Numbered from the stretch's first letter, positions 54,047 to 63,353 are shown. The stretch: 64,000 nt of DNA from Bacillota bacterium (GCA_023408815.1 JAEYJO010000047.1:132024-196023), one strand, 5' to 3'. Notes: generated by a model from the sequence alone, not told the origin. Numbers and translations: made by a program.

Positions 54047-54053
54047 TGGAATT

Positions 54054-55463
54054 TTATACCTCGATAACGCGAATCATATTTGTCCTGCCCGAAATGCCCA
54101 GCGGCACTCCTGCAGTAAGCACGGCAATGTCTCCCCTCTTCACATAGCCCGCTCTTTCTACCGCATGGGTAGCTTCTTCGAACAAATCGTCCGCTTTTTC
54201 CTCTTTTTGGATCAATACGGGAATTACGCCCCATGATAAATTGAGCTGTCTGCATACTCTCGGATTTACTGCACATGCGATAACCGGGCATTTCGGCTTA
54301 TATCTGGAAATCATACCTGCCGTAAAGCCTGACATCGTTACCGTGATAATGGCCGATGCATTTAATTCGGAAGCAGTAGTGCATGTGGCATGAGAAATCG
54401 CTGTGGTGATATCAGGGCTTTCACATCTGTTTCTTCTCATTCGGGAGTCATAATCGATGTCATTTTCCGTACGCTCTGCGATTTTCGCCATAGTCCTTAC
54501 CGCTTCTACCGGATATAATCCTGCGGCAGTTTCCCCGGAAAGCATGATTGCCGTAGTTCCGTCGTAAATGGCGTTGGCGATGTCCGTGGTCTCCGCACGG
54601 GTAGGCCTGGGATTCTTGATCATGGATTCCAGCATCTGCGTCGCTGTAATTACGTGCTTGCCCTGTGCCACAGCCATTTTAATCATCTGCTTCTGCAATA
54701 CAGGAACCTCCTCGATAGGTACTTCAACACCCATATCGCCTCTGGCTACCATGATACCGTCGGACACTGACAGAATCTCTTCCAAGTTTTGAATCCCCTG
54801 CATATTTTCGATTTTGGAAATAACCTTCATCGTACTGTGGTGCTCGTCCAAGATCTTTCTTATTTCTAATACATCTTCTTTTGATCTGACAAAGGAAGCT
54901 GCTATAAAATCATAACCAACCTCACAGCCGAAAATGATGTCCGCCCTGTCGGTATCACTGATATAAGGCATGGACAAAATGGCGTTAGGCACATTGACCC
55001 CCTTATGGTTGGATACCGGACCGCCGTTTACTACGGTACAGATTATTTCCTCACCCTTAATATCGGTTACTGTCATTTCAATCAGGCCATCGTCGATTAA
55101 GATAGACATACCGACAGAAACGTCCTTTTTCAAGTTCTTATATGTAATGGAAGCTCTCTTGGAATCTCCCAGCACATCCTCGGTGGTTAAAGCAAAAAGT
55201 TGTCCGGTTACGAGCTCCGTTCTCCCGTCCTTGAAATCGCAAAGGCGGATTTCCGGCCCCTTTGTATCCAAAAGCGTGGCTACCGGAAGCTTCAGTTCCT
55301 CGCTTAACCTTATTACTCTGGCTAATTTCTCCTTATGCTGCTTATGTGTTCCATGGGAAAAGTTAAAACGGGCAACGTTCATGCCTGCTAACATCAACTC
55401 TTTCAATTTTTTTTCACTCTCGCTGGAAGGTCCTATCGTGCAAATTATTTTAGTTTTTCTCAT
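54054..55463 (-). CDS. pyk: Pyruvate kinase
   Basis: Makes pyruvate and ATP from PEP and ADP in glycolysis. 469 residues from MRKTKIICTIGPSS at 55463; the frame is open further upstream but that part is unlike the family. MNVARFNFSHG, KISKIENMQG-like VISKIENMQG, and ARGDMGVEVP mark the active site; ITATQMLESM is the family motif. It lacks the extra C-terminal PEP-utiliser domain found in Bacillus pyruvate kinases. It lies eight bases from the decarboxylase stop. Confidence 0.96.
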   Translation of the reverse strand: MRKTKIICTIGPSSESEKKLKELMLAGMNVARFNFSHGTHKQHKEKLARVIRLSEELKLPVATLLDTKGPEIRLCDFKDGRTELVTGQLFALTTEDVLGDSKRASITYKNLKKDVSVGMSILIDDGLIEMTVTDIKGEEIICTVVNGGPVSNHKGVNVPNAILSMPYISDTDRADIIFGCEVGYDFIAASFVRSKEDVLEIRKILDEHHSTMKVISKIENMQGIQNLEEILSVSDGIMVARGDMGVEVPIEEVPVLQKQMIKMAVAQGKHVITATQMLESMIKNPRPTRAETTDIANAIYDGTTAIMLSGETAAGLYPVEAVRTMAKIAERTENDIDYDSRMRRNRCESPDITTAISHATCTTASELNASAIITVTMSGFTAGMISRYKPKCPVIACAVNPRVCRQLNLSWGVIPVLIQKEEKADDLFEEATHAVERAGYVKRGDIAVLTAGVPLGISGRTNMIRVIEV

Positions 55464-55470
55464 GTTAAAT

Positions 55471-56940
55471 TTATCTCCTTTTATTCGACTTTTTCTTTGA
55501 TTCGTTAACACTTTCCAGTACCTTAAGCATTCCATCCTGCACGCCTTGTACATGCAATCCTGCGCGAAGATATGAATTGATCGCTTCCACCGTACTGTCC
55601 TCTATTTTTTCTCCGGGCACCACAATTGGAACTCCCGGGGGATATAAGTTAATAAATTCGGCAGATGTCCTGCCCTGCGCTTCCCGAACCGGTATATAAT
55701 GATACCCTTTTTCGTCGGATAACGCAATCGCTTTTGCAATAGACATAGTAATTTCCAAAGGAGCTAAAGCCCTTTCCTCCTGTTCATCCGCAGCGGAAGC
55801 CGTCATTTCGCTATCGATTTCCAGTAAAGCCTTCGCAAGCCGTTCCAGGCCCTCCTGCCTGTCTATCGGAGAAAGCATTGCTAAAACATAGCCGTCTGCC
55901 GCCATCTCCAGCTGAAGGTGATACTTCTCTCTTAGAATATCGTAGAGCTGCTGCCCCGTCAATTCCCCGTTCTTTATGGAAATCACTACCTTTGTGAGAT
56001 CCATGGCCCGCATACGACAGCCAGAAACTGTCTGCCTGTCCATAATCTCCAGATATCTGCATCCTGCGACCGCTTTTATGAAACTGTCACGGTAATCCAA
56101 CAGCTGTCCTAAAAGCTGCCGCCCTTCCCTTTTCATCAAATTCATACATGAATCGATGGAAGCCATAAGGACATAGGACGGGCTGCTGGTCTGAAATACC
56201 TTAAGATACCTTTTAAGACGTTCTCTGCTTACTAGCTTCCCATTTACATGCAAAAGAGCTGTCTGTGTCATAGCGGGCAGCGTCTTATGAACGCTTTGTA
56301 TCACTATGTCGGCGCCCTGCCTCACCGCATTTTCCGGGAAAGCTTCTTGAAAACCAAAATGTGCTCCGTGGGCCTCGTCCACGATCAGGGGCTTTCCATA
56401 TCTATGTGTTATATCGGCAATTTTCCCGATGTCGGATACCACTCCTTCATAGGTGGGAGAGGTAATAATTACCGCCGCTATATCCGGCTGTTCCTCCAAG
56501 AGCCTTTCCACGCTTTCGGGAGCTATCGCATCCGCAATGTTGTACTTCTTCACTATATCAGGATATAAATAGGACACCTGAAGCTCCTGCAGATAAACAG
56601 CATAATACACCGACTTGTGGCAGTTCCTCGCCACTAAAAGCCGGTCTCCCCTTTGTGTCACTGCGAAGATTGCGCTAAGTATCCCGCAAGTGCTCCCATT
56701 TACGAGAAAGAAGGTCTCTTCCGCGCCATAAAGCTTCGCCGCATCCTGTTGTGCCTTTCGTAAAATTCCCTGCGCTCGATGCAGGTTGTCGAATCCGTCT
56801 ATTTCCGTAATATCGATTCCGTATGCCGCCTCCAAGGCGCCGCCACACTTTTCTACAGCATTTCTCTTATGCCCCGGCATATGAAAGGGGTAATAGTCAG
56901 AATCTCTATATTTTTCAAGTTGTTCAAATAAATCGCTCAA
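55471..56940 (-). CDS. Orn/Lys/Arg decarboxylase family protein (YaaO/SpeA-like)
   Basis: 489-residue PLP enzyme that should decarboxylate a basic amino acid to a polyamine or cadaverine. PLP-Lys219 is in QSVHKTLPAMTQ, with VDEAHGAHFGF at 187-197. It begins with FHMPGHKR and lacks the receiver domain of the long E. coli forms. It matches Bacillus yaaO in length and in its place upstream of the yaaR-holB block. Substrate cannot be told. Confidence 0.93.
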   Translation of the reverse strand: MSDLFEQLEKYRDSDYYPFHMPGHKRNAVEKCGGALEAAYGIDITEIDGFDNLHRAQGILRKAQQDAAKLYGAEETFFLVNGSTCGILSAIFAVTQRGDRLLVARNCHKSVYYAVYLQELQVSYLYPDIVKKYNIADAIAPESVERLLEEQPDIAAVIITSPTYEGVVSDIGKIADITHRYGKPLIVDEAHGAHFGFQEAFPENAVRQGADIVIQSVHKTLPAMTQTALLHVNGKLVSRERLKRYLKVFQTSSPSYVLMASIDSCMNLMKREGRQLLGQLLDYRDSFIKAVAGCRYLEIMDRQTVSGCRMRAMDLTKVVISIKNGELTGQQLYDILREKYHLQLEMAADGYVLAMLSPIDRQEGLERLAKALLEIDSEMTASAADEQEERALAPLEITMSIAKAIALSDEKGYHYIPVREAQGRTSAEFINLYPPGVPIVVPGEKIEDSTVEAINSYLRAGLHVQGVQDGMLKVLESVNESKKKSNKRR

Positions 56941-56960
56941 TCTTTTATCCTTACGGGTCT

Positions 56961-57010
56961 TTACTCATTGTGAGTGTTTCTTACTCATTATGAGTGTTCT
57001 TTACTCATTG
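56961..57010. repeat. Tandem hairpin repeats, two and a half 20-bp units
   Basis: Units at 56961-56980 and 56981-57000 differ at few positions, and a half unit (TTACTCATTG) follows at 57001-57010. Each holds ACTCAT and TGAGTG in inverted order. The stop codon of the HD-domain gene lies inside the last unit. Same family as 42198-42218 and 51847-51902. Confidence 0.75.
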
Positions 57011-57592
57011 ATATTGTACTTTCACTTTGATACCGAGCTTCGGCTCTCTTCTGTCCCAATACCTCTTCCCGTCTCCCCGGTGCAGGCGTATCGTCTCCAA
57101 AAGAGAGCAGTATTTATCCGCAGTAGTCACTATCCACGCCTCGCGGCACTGAGGCGGAACTACTGTAAGCGGCCACATATGCTTCTTGATGATATCCCTT
57201 TCTCTGGGAGTAAGCTTATATTCTCTTGAAGCATTCCTAAGCGCTATTCCCGGATGGTAAAAGCCGTGCAGCCGCTTTCTGTTCTCCCTTTGCTTGTCGT
57301 GCCAGTCGTAAAGAAAATAATCATGAAGCAAAGCTCCCCGAACCAGTTCTCTTTGACTGCAGCTGATTCTGAGTTTTTTGCTGATGGCCAAGCTATATTT
57401 GGCAACATTGATACAATGGTTATTCACGCTCATATTTCCATGCTGGATATGCTCGTTTGTCTTCTTAAAGTTGTCGGAATCCAGAATGTCCCCACCGTGC
57501 TGTTTCAGCAGGTTGTTCAATTCCTTTTGCTTATAGAAAGCATCCCGCAGCTTCTCTCTTTTCTTTTCACTCTTTTTCACTGTGTCTCTCAT
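57005..57592 (-). CDS. HD-domain phosphohydrolase-like protein
   Basis: 195-residue protein with an HD metal-binding signature: His59 in VNNHCINVAKYS, then His90-Asp91 in GALLHDYFLYDWH, with a further His at about 113 (GFYHPG). The N-terminal 40 residues are basic and helical. Substrate is unknown. Bacterial proteins of this kind are often annotated simply as HD-domain proteins. Confidence 0.82.
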   Translation of the reverse strand: MRDTVKKSEKKREKLRDAFYKQKELNNLLKQHGGDILDSDNFKKTNEHIQHGNMSVNNHCINVAKYSLAISKKLRISCSQRELVRGALLHDYFLYDWHDKQRENRKRLHGFYHPGIALRNASREYKLTPRERDIIKKHMWPLTVVPPQCREAWIVTTADKYCSLLETIRLHRGDGKRYWDRREPKLGIKVKVQYQ

Positions 57593-57647
57593 CTCGCATT
57601 CATTCTCAGCTTTCTTGATTTTACAAGCCTTTATACCGAATTACTAA

Positions 57648-59042
57648 TTAATAATAACATACAACGGGGAATCCGGTATATATATATTCGTAAATTATTT
57701 TTGCATTTTCCAATGGAAGATTTATACAACCGTGAGAACCGTTCGTCTCGTATATCTGCCCGCCGAAAGAGCCGCGCCATGTGGCGTCGTGCATTCCGAT
57801 ATTTCCATTAAAAGGCATCCAATAATTCACGGGCGTCTCATAGCCCTCTCCCCGAAGGACCGCATTCCTGGCCTTGTAGGTCAGACCGTAGACTCCTGCA
57901 GGCGTATTCCAGCCTCTGGACGCATTTCCTGAAACAAAATCGCTCTCTACAATAATAGCACTTTCTACGTACAAATATAGGTGTTGGTTGCTCAAATCGA
58001 TTTCCACATAGCTTTTTCCAATGTCCTGCTGTCCGGGCGCTGCTGCCGTATAGCTGTATGCTGGCTCCCTGCTCTGAGTTTCCCCATTTTTCACAGCCGT
58101 GGTCAATGTGTCTATCTCTGTCTCTTTATCGGTCTTCCAGCCATATGCACCGCTTTTCAATTCGATTTCCCTGCCGTCCGTAGTATGGAATATGCGGTTC
58201 TTTCCGTAGGTATCATACAACTTAGCCTGTTCCGTCACGAATTCCCTTATCTTCTCTTCGTCCAGGGTTGCCGAATCCTTCGTTATGACAATCCAGTCGC
58301 TTATTACATCTGCGTCCACCACTACATCGCTTCCATTCCAGTTATAAATAATGTTGGCTGAAATGTATTTATTGGCTTGAACAGCCAGCTCATTTAATAT
58401 TTTATCGTCCGCATTCACTTCTGCATACCGGTAGCAATCTTTTTCATCGAGGTCCACCAACTGCTCCATTCTGTTTATCGCCTCTTTGATCGCTTGCGCC
58501 GCCTTCTCCTTTATTATGTCCGTTCCCGGGCTGCTGTCCACAACGATATAGCATTTTCCCTCGGATGAATAGGTGAGATAAGCGTCGCTGGGTGCCCTGA
58601 TGTTCTCCGTTTTAAAAAAGGTGAGGCCGTCTATCTTTTCATCCAGTATTTCTTCATTATATTCTACTAATTGCGGTATGTCATAGGAATATTCCTTAAA
58701 AAATCCTAAAATCCACAGCAGAGGACTCTGCTCTCTCTTTATGTTTATGAGCGAATCGTCGAATATGTATTCCATATCTATCTCAGCCGGCAAAATCGTA
58801 TCATACATTCCCTCTCTGCCCTGAATCTCAAGAGAATATTTCTGAAACTCTAGGTACATGATGGCTTCTGCCTCCACCGGCGTCTTATAACTGTAATCGT
58901 CTCCATTTATTTTTGTATGATAATAATAGTGATCTTCAAAAAACAGAGAAAAACCGGCATATGTAGCCGCTATCAGTATAACACTTACAATCACCACGGT
59001 AGCTGCGATTTTCTTCCATAATGACTTTTTTCTCCTTTCCAT
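57648..59042 (-). CDS. L,D-transpeptidase (YkuD) with peptidoglycan-binding domain
   Basis: 464-residue cell-wall enzyme that makes 3-3 cross-links or attaches proteins. The N-terminus has a basic start and one membrane helix (about 11-33), which anchors it outside. A middle region (about 90-290) fits the PG_binding_4 layout. The catalytic domain ends with HxxN-like MHDATW and SHGCINLP, whose nucleophile is Cys439. The ATG follows a GGAAAGGAG-like region upstream. It stands alone between azlD and the HD-domain gene. Confidence 0.92.
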   Translation of the reverse strand: MERRKKSLWKKIAATVVIVSVILIAATYAGFSLFFEDHYYYHTKINGDDYSYKTPVEAEAIMYLEFQKYSLEIQGREGMYDTILPAEIDMEYIFDDSLINIKREQSPLLWILGFFKEYSYDIPQLVEYNEEILDEKIDGLTFFKTENIRAPSDAYLTYSSEGKCYIVVDSSPGTDIIKEKAAQAIKEAINRMEQLVDLDEKDCYRYAEVNADDKILNELAVQANKYISANIIYNWNGSDVVVDADVISDWIVITKDSATLDEEKIREFVTEQAKLYDTYGKNRIFHTTDGREIELKSGAYGWKTDKETEIDTLTTAVKNGETQSREPAYSYTAAAPGQQDIGKSYVEIDLSNQHLYLYVESAIIVESDFVSGNASRGWNTPAGVYGLTYKARNAVLRGEGYETPVNYWMPFNGNIGMHDATWRGSFGGQIYETNGSHGCINLPLENAKIIYEYIYTGFPVVCYY

Positions 59043-59074
59043 GTCCCTTCTCCCCTATCATTTGTCTCTCTATT

Positions 59075-59404
59075 TTATGTGAATATCATTTGAATAAGCA
59101 CCATATAACATATTGTTCCCAAACCTACCGAAATCAGTATATTTTTTTTCCATAAATGTAAAATTGCTACAAGTGCAACGGAAATCAACTCTGGAAATCC
59201 ATGAGTCCCCTCCATAATTTCGACATTTCGCAGACAATATATAACCAAAGTAGCCATAATCGCTTCGGGAAGAAATTTCCCTAAATAATGTATAGTCTCG
59301 GGCACCTGCCTGCTGCCGCCGAACAAAAGAAACGGAACCGCGCGTATCAAAATCGTGCAGGCCGACACTACCGCAATAATTGCAATCGAATGTATGACAT
59401 CCAT
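59075..59404 (-). CDS. azlD: Branched-chain amino acid transport protein AzlD
   Basis: Small membrane protein of 109 residues with about four helices, the partner of AzlC. The start at 59404 (MDVIHSIAIIAVVSACTI) has AAAGGCGAGG upstream; the open frame extends to 59500 but overlaps azlC. RAVPFLLFG is typical. Confidence 0.9.
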   Translation of the reverse strand: MDVIHSIAIIAVVSACTILIRAVPFLLFGGSRQVPETIHYLGKFLPEAIMATLVIYCLRNVEIMEGTHGFPELISVALVAILHLWKKNILISVGLGTICYMVLIQMIFT

Positions 59405-59426
59405 ATGAATAACCTCGCCTTTCTCT

Positions 59427-60164
59427 CTATTCTTCCGTTCGGATACAAGATGTATCCTGCATCTGCGCTTCTTTGCCGTCCAGATGCTTTCTTGCTGCAA
59501 TCAAGATGATAACGGACATAAGAAGGGACGGAAGGATGAACCTGTCAGCCCCGAATACGAATAAAAACAACAGGGACATCAAAAAGCCTGCGGTTGCCGG
59601 AACGTGGGATTTGCTTTCCCGCCACTGCTCCACCACAATCGCCACGAACAAAGCGGTCATGGAAAAATCAATTCCCGTAGAATCAAAGGTGATGAGTTGT
59701 CCTGCCAGTCCTCCGATCACCGAGCCCGCAATCCAATAGCATTGGTTGAAGAAAGAAATAAGAAACATTACTTTCTTTTCGTCCATTTCGGGGGGAACCT
59801 TGGTCCTGCACAGCACGGAATATGTTTCATCCGTCAAAGAAAACACCATATAGGGGTATACTTTTCCCATACTACGGTATCTTTCGATAAAAGAAAAACC
59901 ATAAAAGATATGTCTGCCGTTAATGAATAACGTCATGATTGCCGTATAAAAAAGGCTTGCGCCTCCGGAAAGCAGCGTAACCATTACAAATTGCATACTT
60001 CCCGCATAAACGACCACACTGATCGCAAATGCCCACATAAAATGATATCCCGCGTCTTGCAGCATCAGGCCAAACGCTATACCTAAGAATATATAACCGA
60101 GCATAACAGGTATTGACTGCCTGAATGCATATTGTATACAGGATGTTCCTTTATCTCTTTCCAC
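59427..60164 (-). CDS. azlC: Branched-chain amino acid exporter AzlC
   Basis: 245-residue membrane protein with about seven helices. The family motif GIAFGLMLQDAGY lies near residue 24, and AGSMQFVMVTLL is in helix two. Works with AzlD to export branched-chain amino acids or analogues. GTG start after GAGGTGA. Clear sigma-A promoter upstream at 60190-60218. Confidence 0.93.
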   Translation of the reverse strand: MERDKGTSCIQYAFRQSIPVMLGYIFLGIAFGLMLQDAGYHFMWAFAISVVVYAGSMQFVMVTLLSGGASLFYTAIMTLFINGRHIFYGFSFIERYRSMGKVYPYMVFSLTDETYSVLCRTKVPPEMDEKKVMFLISFFNQCYWIAGSVIGGLAGQLITFDSTGIDFSMTALFVAIVVEQWRESKSHVPATAGFLMSLLFLFVFGADRFILPSLLMSVIILIAARKHLDGKEAQMQDTSCIRTEE

Positions 60165-60189
60165 TGAAAATCACCTCAAAATTCATTTC

Positions 60190-60218
60190 ATTGTATCATT
60201 AATGGGGTAATTAATCAA
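60190..60218 (-). promoter_or_regulatory. azlCD promoter
   Basis: On the minus strand TTGATT (60213-60218), 17 bases, then TACAAT (60190-60195), 26 bases upstream of the GTG start. Confidence 0.72.
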
Positions 60219-60227
60219 TGTTGTAAT

Positions 60228-60473
60228 ATGCAAGTAGCCAAGATAAAACGATATGGTGACCAGTTTTCAGAAATTGATGTAGCCATATACTTACATGAGA
60301 TGCCATTCCTCGATTATAAAAATGGCACATATCCTTTCACACTGGGAATAGCAATGATTGACGGTTATCTATATGATATAAAGATGCTGAATTTGGAAGA
60401 CGTGCTTAACAAAGAGTTCGGTTCGATGCCATTATGGGCTTCGGTTTATTGTGAAAACATGCAGATTGAATAA
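60228..60473 (+). CDS. Hypothetical small protein
   Basis: 81 residues, not recognised. It has a plausible protein-like composition (YLYDIKMLNLEDVLNKEFGS), no signal peptide and no membrane helix. No ribosome site stands before the ATG. The frame is open upstream across the azlC promoter without another good start, so it may be the remainder of a longer gene that has lost its front end. Confidence 0.45.
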   Translation: MQVAKIKRYGDQFSEIDVAIYLHEMPFLDYKNGTYPFTLGIAMIDGYLYDIKMLNLEDVLNKEFGSMPLWASVYCENMQIE

Positions 60474-60484
60474 ATACCATGAAT

Positions 60485-60532
60485 GAATGGGTATCATCTG
60501 CAGGAATAAAAGCCCTTAACTGATACCCATTC
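60485..60532. repeat. Hairpin GAATGGGTATCA/TGATACCCATTC
   Basis: Perfect 12-bp arms (60485-60496 and 60521-60532) around 24 bases, with a further CATG match outside. No T-run follows on either strand. It stands between the small ORF and the convergent serine hydrolase. Confidence 0.55.
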
Positions 60533-60638
60533 ACTCCATGTTTCAAGGAAATGGCAATAGGATAATTCTAAACAAAAACTGCTTCTTTTGAATAGTCGAT
60601 AATATCCATAACATAGATTAATTCCCTTGCCGATCGTA

Positions 60639-61817
60639 TCAGCAAAGCTCACTCCAAACAGTATTTTTCAATCGCCTAGTCAATGATGTTGTTCCCGCAT
60701 CCTTAAGCTGGAAGGTAAGCAGCATTGTCAGCTTATCCTTCGGGCTGTTTGCAAAATATGCGCCAAGCCAGCCGTCCCAGCCATATTCCCCTTCCGTTGT
60801 CATCATACAGGCTTTTCCAGGCTGCGTCACAATGCGCAAAAGATTCGCATATGTATGTCCACTCAATCCCTCCCAGCCCTGCCCCAGAACGTCTTGCTGC
60901 CACGACAGCAATTCTGCCTGCGTCATATAGCGTATGGTCTGCGGCTTCATAATCTGTCCGCCTGCGTAGCTGCCCCTGGCTAACAGCATCGATGCAAATT
61001 TTTCATAGTCATCCAGGGTGGATACCAGACCTGCGCCCCCCGATTCAAATGCCGGCGGTTGTGCCATAGCATTAGGAACCCCCAGATGACTGTCCGCATA
61101 CAAAATCAGTCCGTCCGGGGTTCTTTCATATACCTTAGCCAGTCTCTCCTGCTTCTCCTGCGGTACATAAAATGCAGTGTCCTTCATTCCCAGAGGTTCA
61201 AAGAATTCTTTCTTTAGAAATTCACCAAAGGGCACTCCGCTTATTATTTCGATAACAGCACCAAGCACGTCTGCAGAGGCTCCATACTGCCACGAATCCC
61301 CCGGATGGAAAGCCAGTGGCACAATCCCCAGGGCATTGGCGATTTCAACTGTAGTAAGAGCATCCTTTCCTAACAGCCTTCCACCGATTTTATGGAACAG
61401 TTTCTCCGTTTCTATGGAACTGATGCTTGTAGTATCTCCGCCATAAACCAGTCCTGAGGTCATATTCAGCAGCTCGCAGATTCGCATCGGTCGCCTTGCC
61501 GGAGTCCTTCCCTTCCCGTCTGCAACAGACGCATGGCGAAAGCCCGGCAAAAAGTCCTCCACAAAAGCGCCCGGATCCAAAAGCCCTCTCTCCATCAAAA
61601 GCATTGCCGCTGCAGCAGTCACAGGCTTTGTCATAGAATAGAGTCTCGCTATCGTGTCCCTCTCATAAAACTTTTTCTCTGCTCTGTCCGCATAGCCCGC
61701 CTGTGCATATGCGACTTCTTTTCCCTCTTTCAGTATTAGTATATTCGCTCCGGCGATTTCCTCATTATCCACAGCCCGGAGTAACAGCTGCTCCAATTTT
61801 CTACTTAATGTTTCCAT
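60639..61817 (-). CDS. Serine hydrolase, beta-lactamase/esterase family
   Basis: 392-residue protein of the class C beta-lactamase/EstB group. The active-site Ser61-x-x-Lys64 lies in RLYSMTKPVTA, and Tyr178 in WQYGASADV takes the place of the YxN tyrosine, with Ala in the Asn position. There is no signal peptide, so it is probably a cytosolic esterase or peptidase rather than a penicillin-degrading enzyme. ATG 61817 follows GGAGAG; the frame opens at a TTG at 61844. Confidence 0.88.
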   Translation of the reverse strand: METLSRKLEQLLLRAVDNEEIAGANILILKEGKEVAYAQAGYADRAEKKFYERDTIARLYSMTKPVTAAAAMLLMERGLLDPGAFVEDFLPGFRHASVADGKGRTPARRPMRICELLNMTSGLVYGGDTTSISSIETEKLFHKIGGRLLGKDALTTVEIANALGIVPLAFHPGDSWQYGASADVLGAVIEIISGVPFGEFLKKEFFEPLGMKDTAFYVPQEKQERLAKVYERTPDGLILYADSHLGVPNAMAQPPAFESGGAGLVSTLDDYEKFASMLLARGSYAGGQIMKPQTIRYMTQAELLSWQQDVLGQGWEGLSGHTYANLLRIVTQPGKACMMTTEGEYGWDGWLGAYFANSPKDKLTMLLTFQLKDAGTTSLTRRLKNTVWSELC

Positions 61818-62308
61818 AGATACCACTCTCCTATTCGTTGCCAATTACTAAAAACCATTATACCATAAGAGGAGATACCGACTACCATACAAATTGTACT
61901 TATAAAACCTAAAAAATTACGAATCATAAACACTATCAGCTACTTTAGGCAAGTTCGTCGTAAATTTACTTTTAGCCTTATAAAATCCATATTATTCATA
62001 TAAGTCATTAACCTCTTCAGTCGCCGGAGTCCCTTGGAAGCGAACCAATTTATAATAAAAATCTATTTTTGTTTGTTGGAGTACTCTTATCGGTATTCTA
62101 CTATACTTCCTTCTATTTGGATAATGACTTATGAAACAATAATAAAAGTTATGAAAGCAGAAAACTTAATTAAATGGCATGATTTAGAATTATGATGTAA
62201 AATAAATATGCCCGTCTATTAGAAGTTCATCAGAGCAATATAATGCGCAGTTCCATAGTGATGGTGCGCAAAATATCAAAAAAAATATATGAAGGGATTA
62301 TTATATAA
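61818..62308. other. AT-rich gene-poor stretch
   Basis: 491 bases with no convincing gene. An open stretch of about 56 codons on the minus strand (about 61992-62163) lacks a start codon and might be a gene relic. There are no repeats, terminators or recognised RNA elements beyond an AAGGGA site before the acyltransferase gene. Confidence 0.5.
61992..62163 (-). pseudogene. Possible degraded coding fragment
   Basis: The minus strand is open for about 56 codons and ends in VRFQGTPATEEVNDLYE followed by TAA. The end reads like a protein C-terminus, but there is no start codon or ribosome site and I cannot place it in a family. Chance in AT-rich DNA is a real alternative. Confidence 0.22.
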
Positions 62309-63010
62309 ATGAATAATTTATTATTGAAATTTGTTAATTTGTTGCCGGAACCTTTAATAATCAAATTTGTCAAATTTTATGTTGATTTTGAAATGAAAAA
62401 ACATGCAAGATTAGATGTAGAAGGTCTTGAAAATTTAAACTGTGATTTCAAAAGACCATATCTGTTTATATGTAATCATTTAAGTAACTCTGATGGATTA
62501 TTATTAAATAGAGTGCTGGAAAAAGAAAAAATCACCTTTATAGCTGGAAAAAAGCTAGAATCTAATTCTCTGACTAACTTAGGATTTAAAATTGTCAGGT
62601 CAATACCAATATTGCCGAATTCACCCGACAAAGATGCAATCAAAAAGGTCATTGGTGTCATAAAAGAGGGTAACAGCATTTTAATATTTCCTGAAGGAAC
62701 ACGGAGCAGAACAGGGAAGATGCTTGAAGGGAAAAAAGGAATCTTGCTGTTTGCAAAGCTTACTGGTGCTCCAATAGTACCAATAGGTATTCGGGGCACG
62801 GAGAAACTTATGCCTATAAAAGAAGATATGAGTCAAGAAGTATTTTATGATGCTGATATAAATATAAAAATAGGTAAAGTCTTCCATCTTCCCCCAAAAA
62901 GTGATGAGGAGACCAAGGATCACTGGGAAACCAATTGTTTAAATTGTATTATGATGAGAATTGCTGAGCTTTTGCCAAAAGAATATAGAGGTTTTTATGA
63001 TGATATATGA
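62309..63010 (+). CDS. plsC: 1-acylglycerol-3-phosphate acyltransferase family protein
   Basis: 233-residue PlsC-type enzyme that adds a second acyl chain to lysophosphatidic acid. The catalytic motif H-x4-D is His57-Asp62 in CNHLSNSD, and FPEGTRS is at 127-133, with VPIGIRGTE further on. The family's single hydrophobic N-terminal helix is weak here. Its codons are visibly richer in A and T than neighbouring genes, which may indicate transfer. AAGGGA precedes the ATG at 11 bases. Confidence 0.88.
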   Translation: MNNLLLKFVNLLPEPLIIKFVKFYVDFEMKKHARLDVEGLENLNCDFKRPYLFICNHLSNSDGLLLNRVLEKEKITFIAGKKLESNSLTNLGFKIVRSIPILPNSPDKDAIKKVIGVIKEGNSILIFPEGTRSRTGKMLEGKKGILLFAKLTGAPIVPIGIRGTEKLMPIKEDMSQEVFYDADINIKIGKVFHLPPKSDEETKDHWETNCLNCIMMRIAELLPKEYRGFYDDI

Positions 63011-63020
63011 TAAACACAAA

Positions 63021-63056
63021 AGACTGTATCCGAACTCCTTTTGTTCGAACCAGTCT
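63021..63056 (-). terminator. Terminator of the tRNA operon
   Basis: AGACTG (63021-63026) pairs with CAGTCT (63051-63056), with an inner CGAAC/GTTCG stem. On the minus strand it is followed by TTTTGTGTTTA. It may also slow plus-strand transcription from the acyltransferase gene. Confidence 0.78.
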
Positions 63057-63063
63057 TCTAAAG

Positions 63064-63136
63064 TGAGACATCGGGGATTCGAACCCCGGACAACTTGATT
63101 AAAAGTCAAGTGCTCTACCAACTGAGCTAATATCCC
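63064..63136 (-). tRNA. tRNA-Lys (TTT)
   Basis: 73-base cloverleaf. Anticodon stem CTTGA/TCAAG with loop CTTTTAA gives anticodon TTT. Discriminator A. No CCA is encoded. Last gene of the cluster. Confidence 0.95.
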
Positions 63137-63200
63137 ATTTCTATATTTTGAATCAAGCTGCACAGTACTCATTAAGCTTGTCCTCAACTCGAAAAAATGA

Positions 63201-63273
<73 letters not shown>

Positions 63274-63279
63274 ACTAAA

Positions 63280-63353
63280 TAGCGGGGACAGGATTTGAAC
63301 CTATGACCTTCGGGTTATGAGCCCGACGAGCTTCCAGACTGCTCCACCCCGCG
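63280..63353 (-). tRNA. tRNA-fMet (CAT), initiator
   Basis: 74 bases. Loop CTCATAA gives CAT. The three G-C pairs next to the anticodon loop (GGG/CCC) and the unpaired first acceptor position identify the initiator. Position 1 is C and position 72 reads U, where most bacterial initiators have A. No encoded CCA. Confidence 0.93.

Noticed and set aside
56961..57010. CRISPR-like tandem repeats
   Set aside because: Units are about 20 bp, directly joined without spacers, and self-complementary. No cas genes are present.
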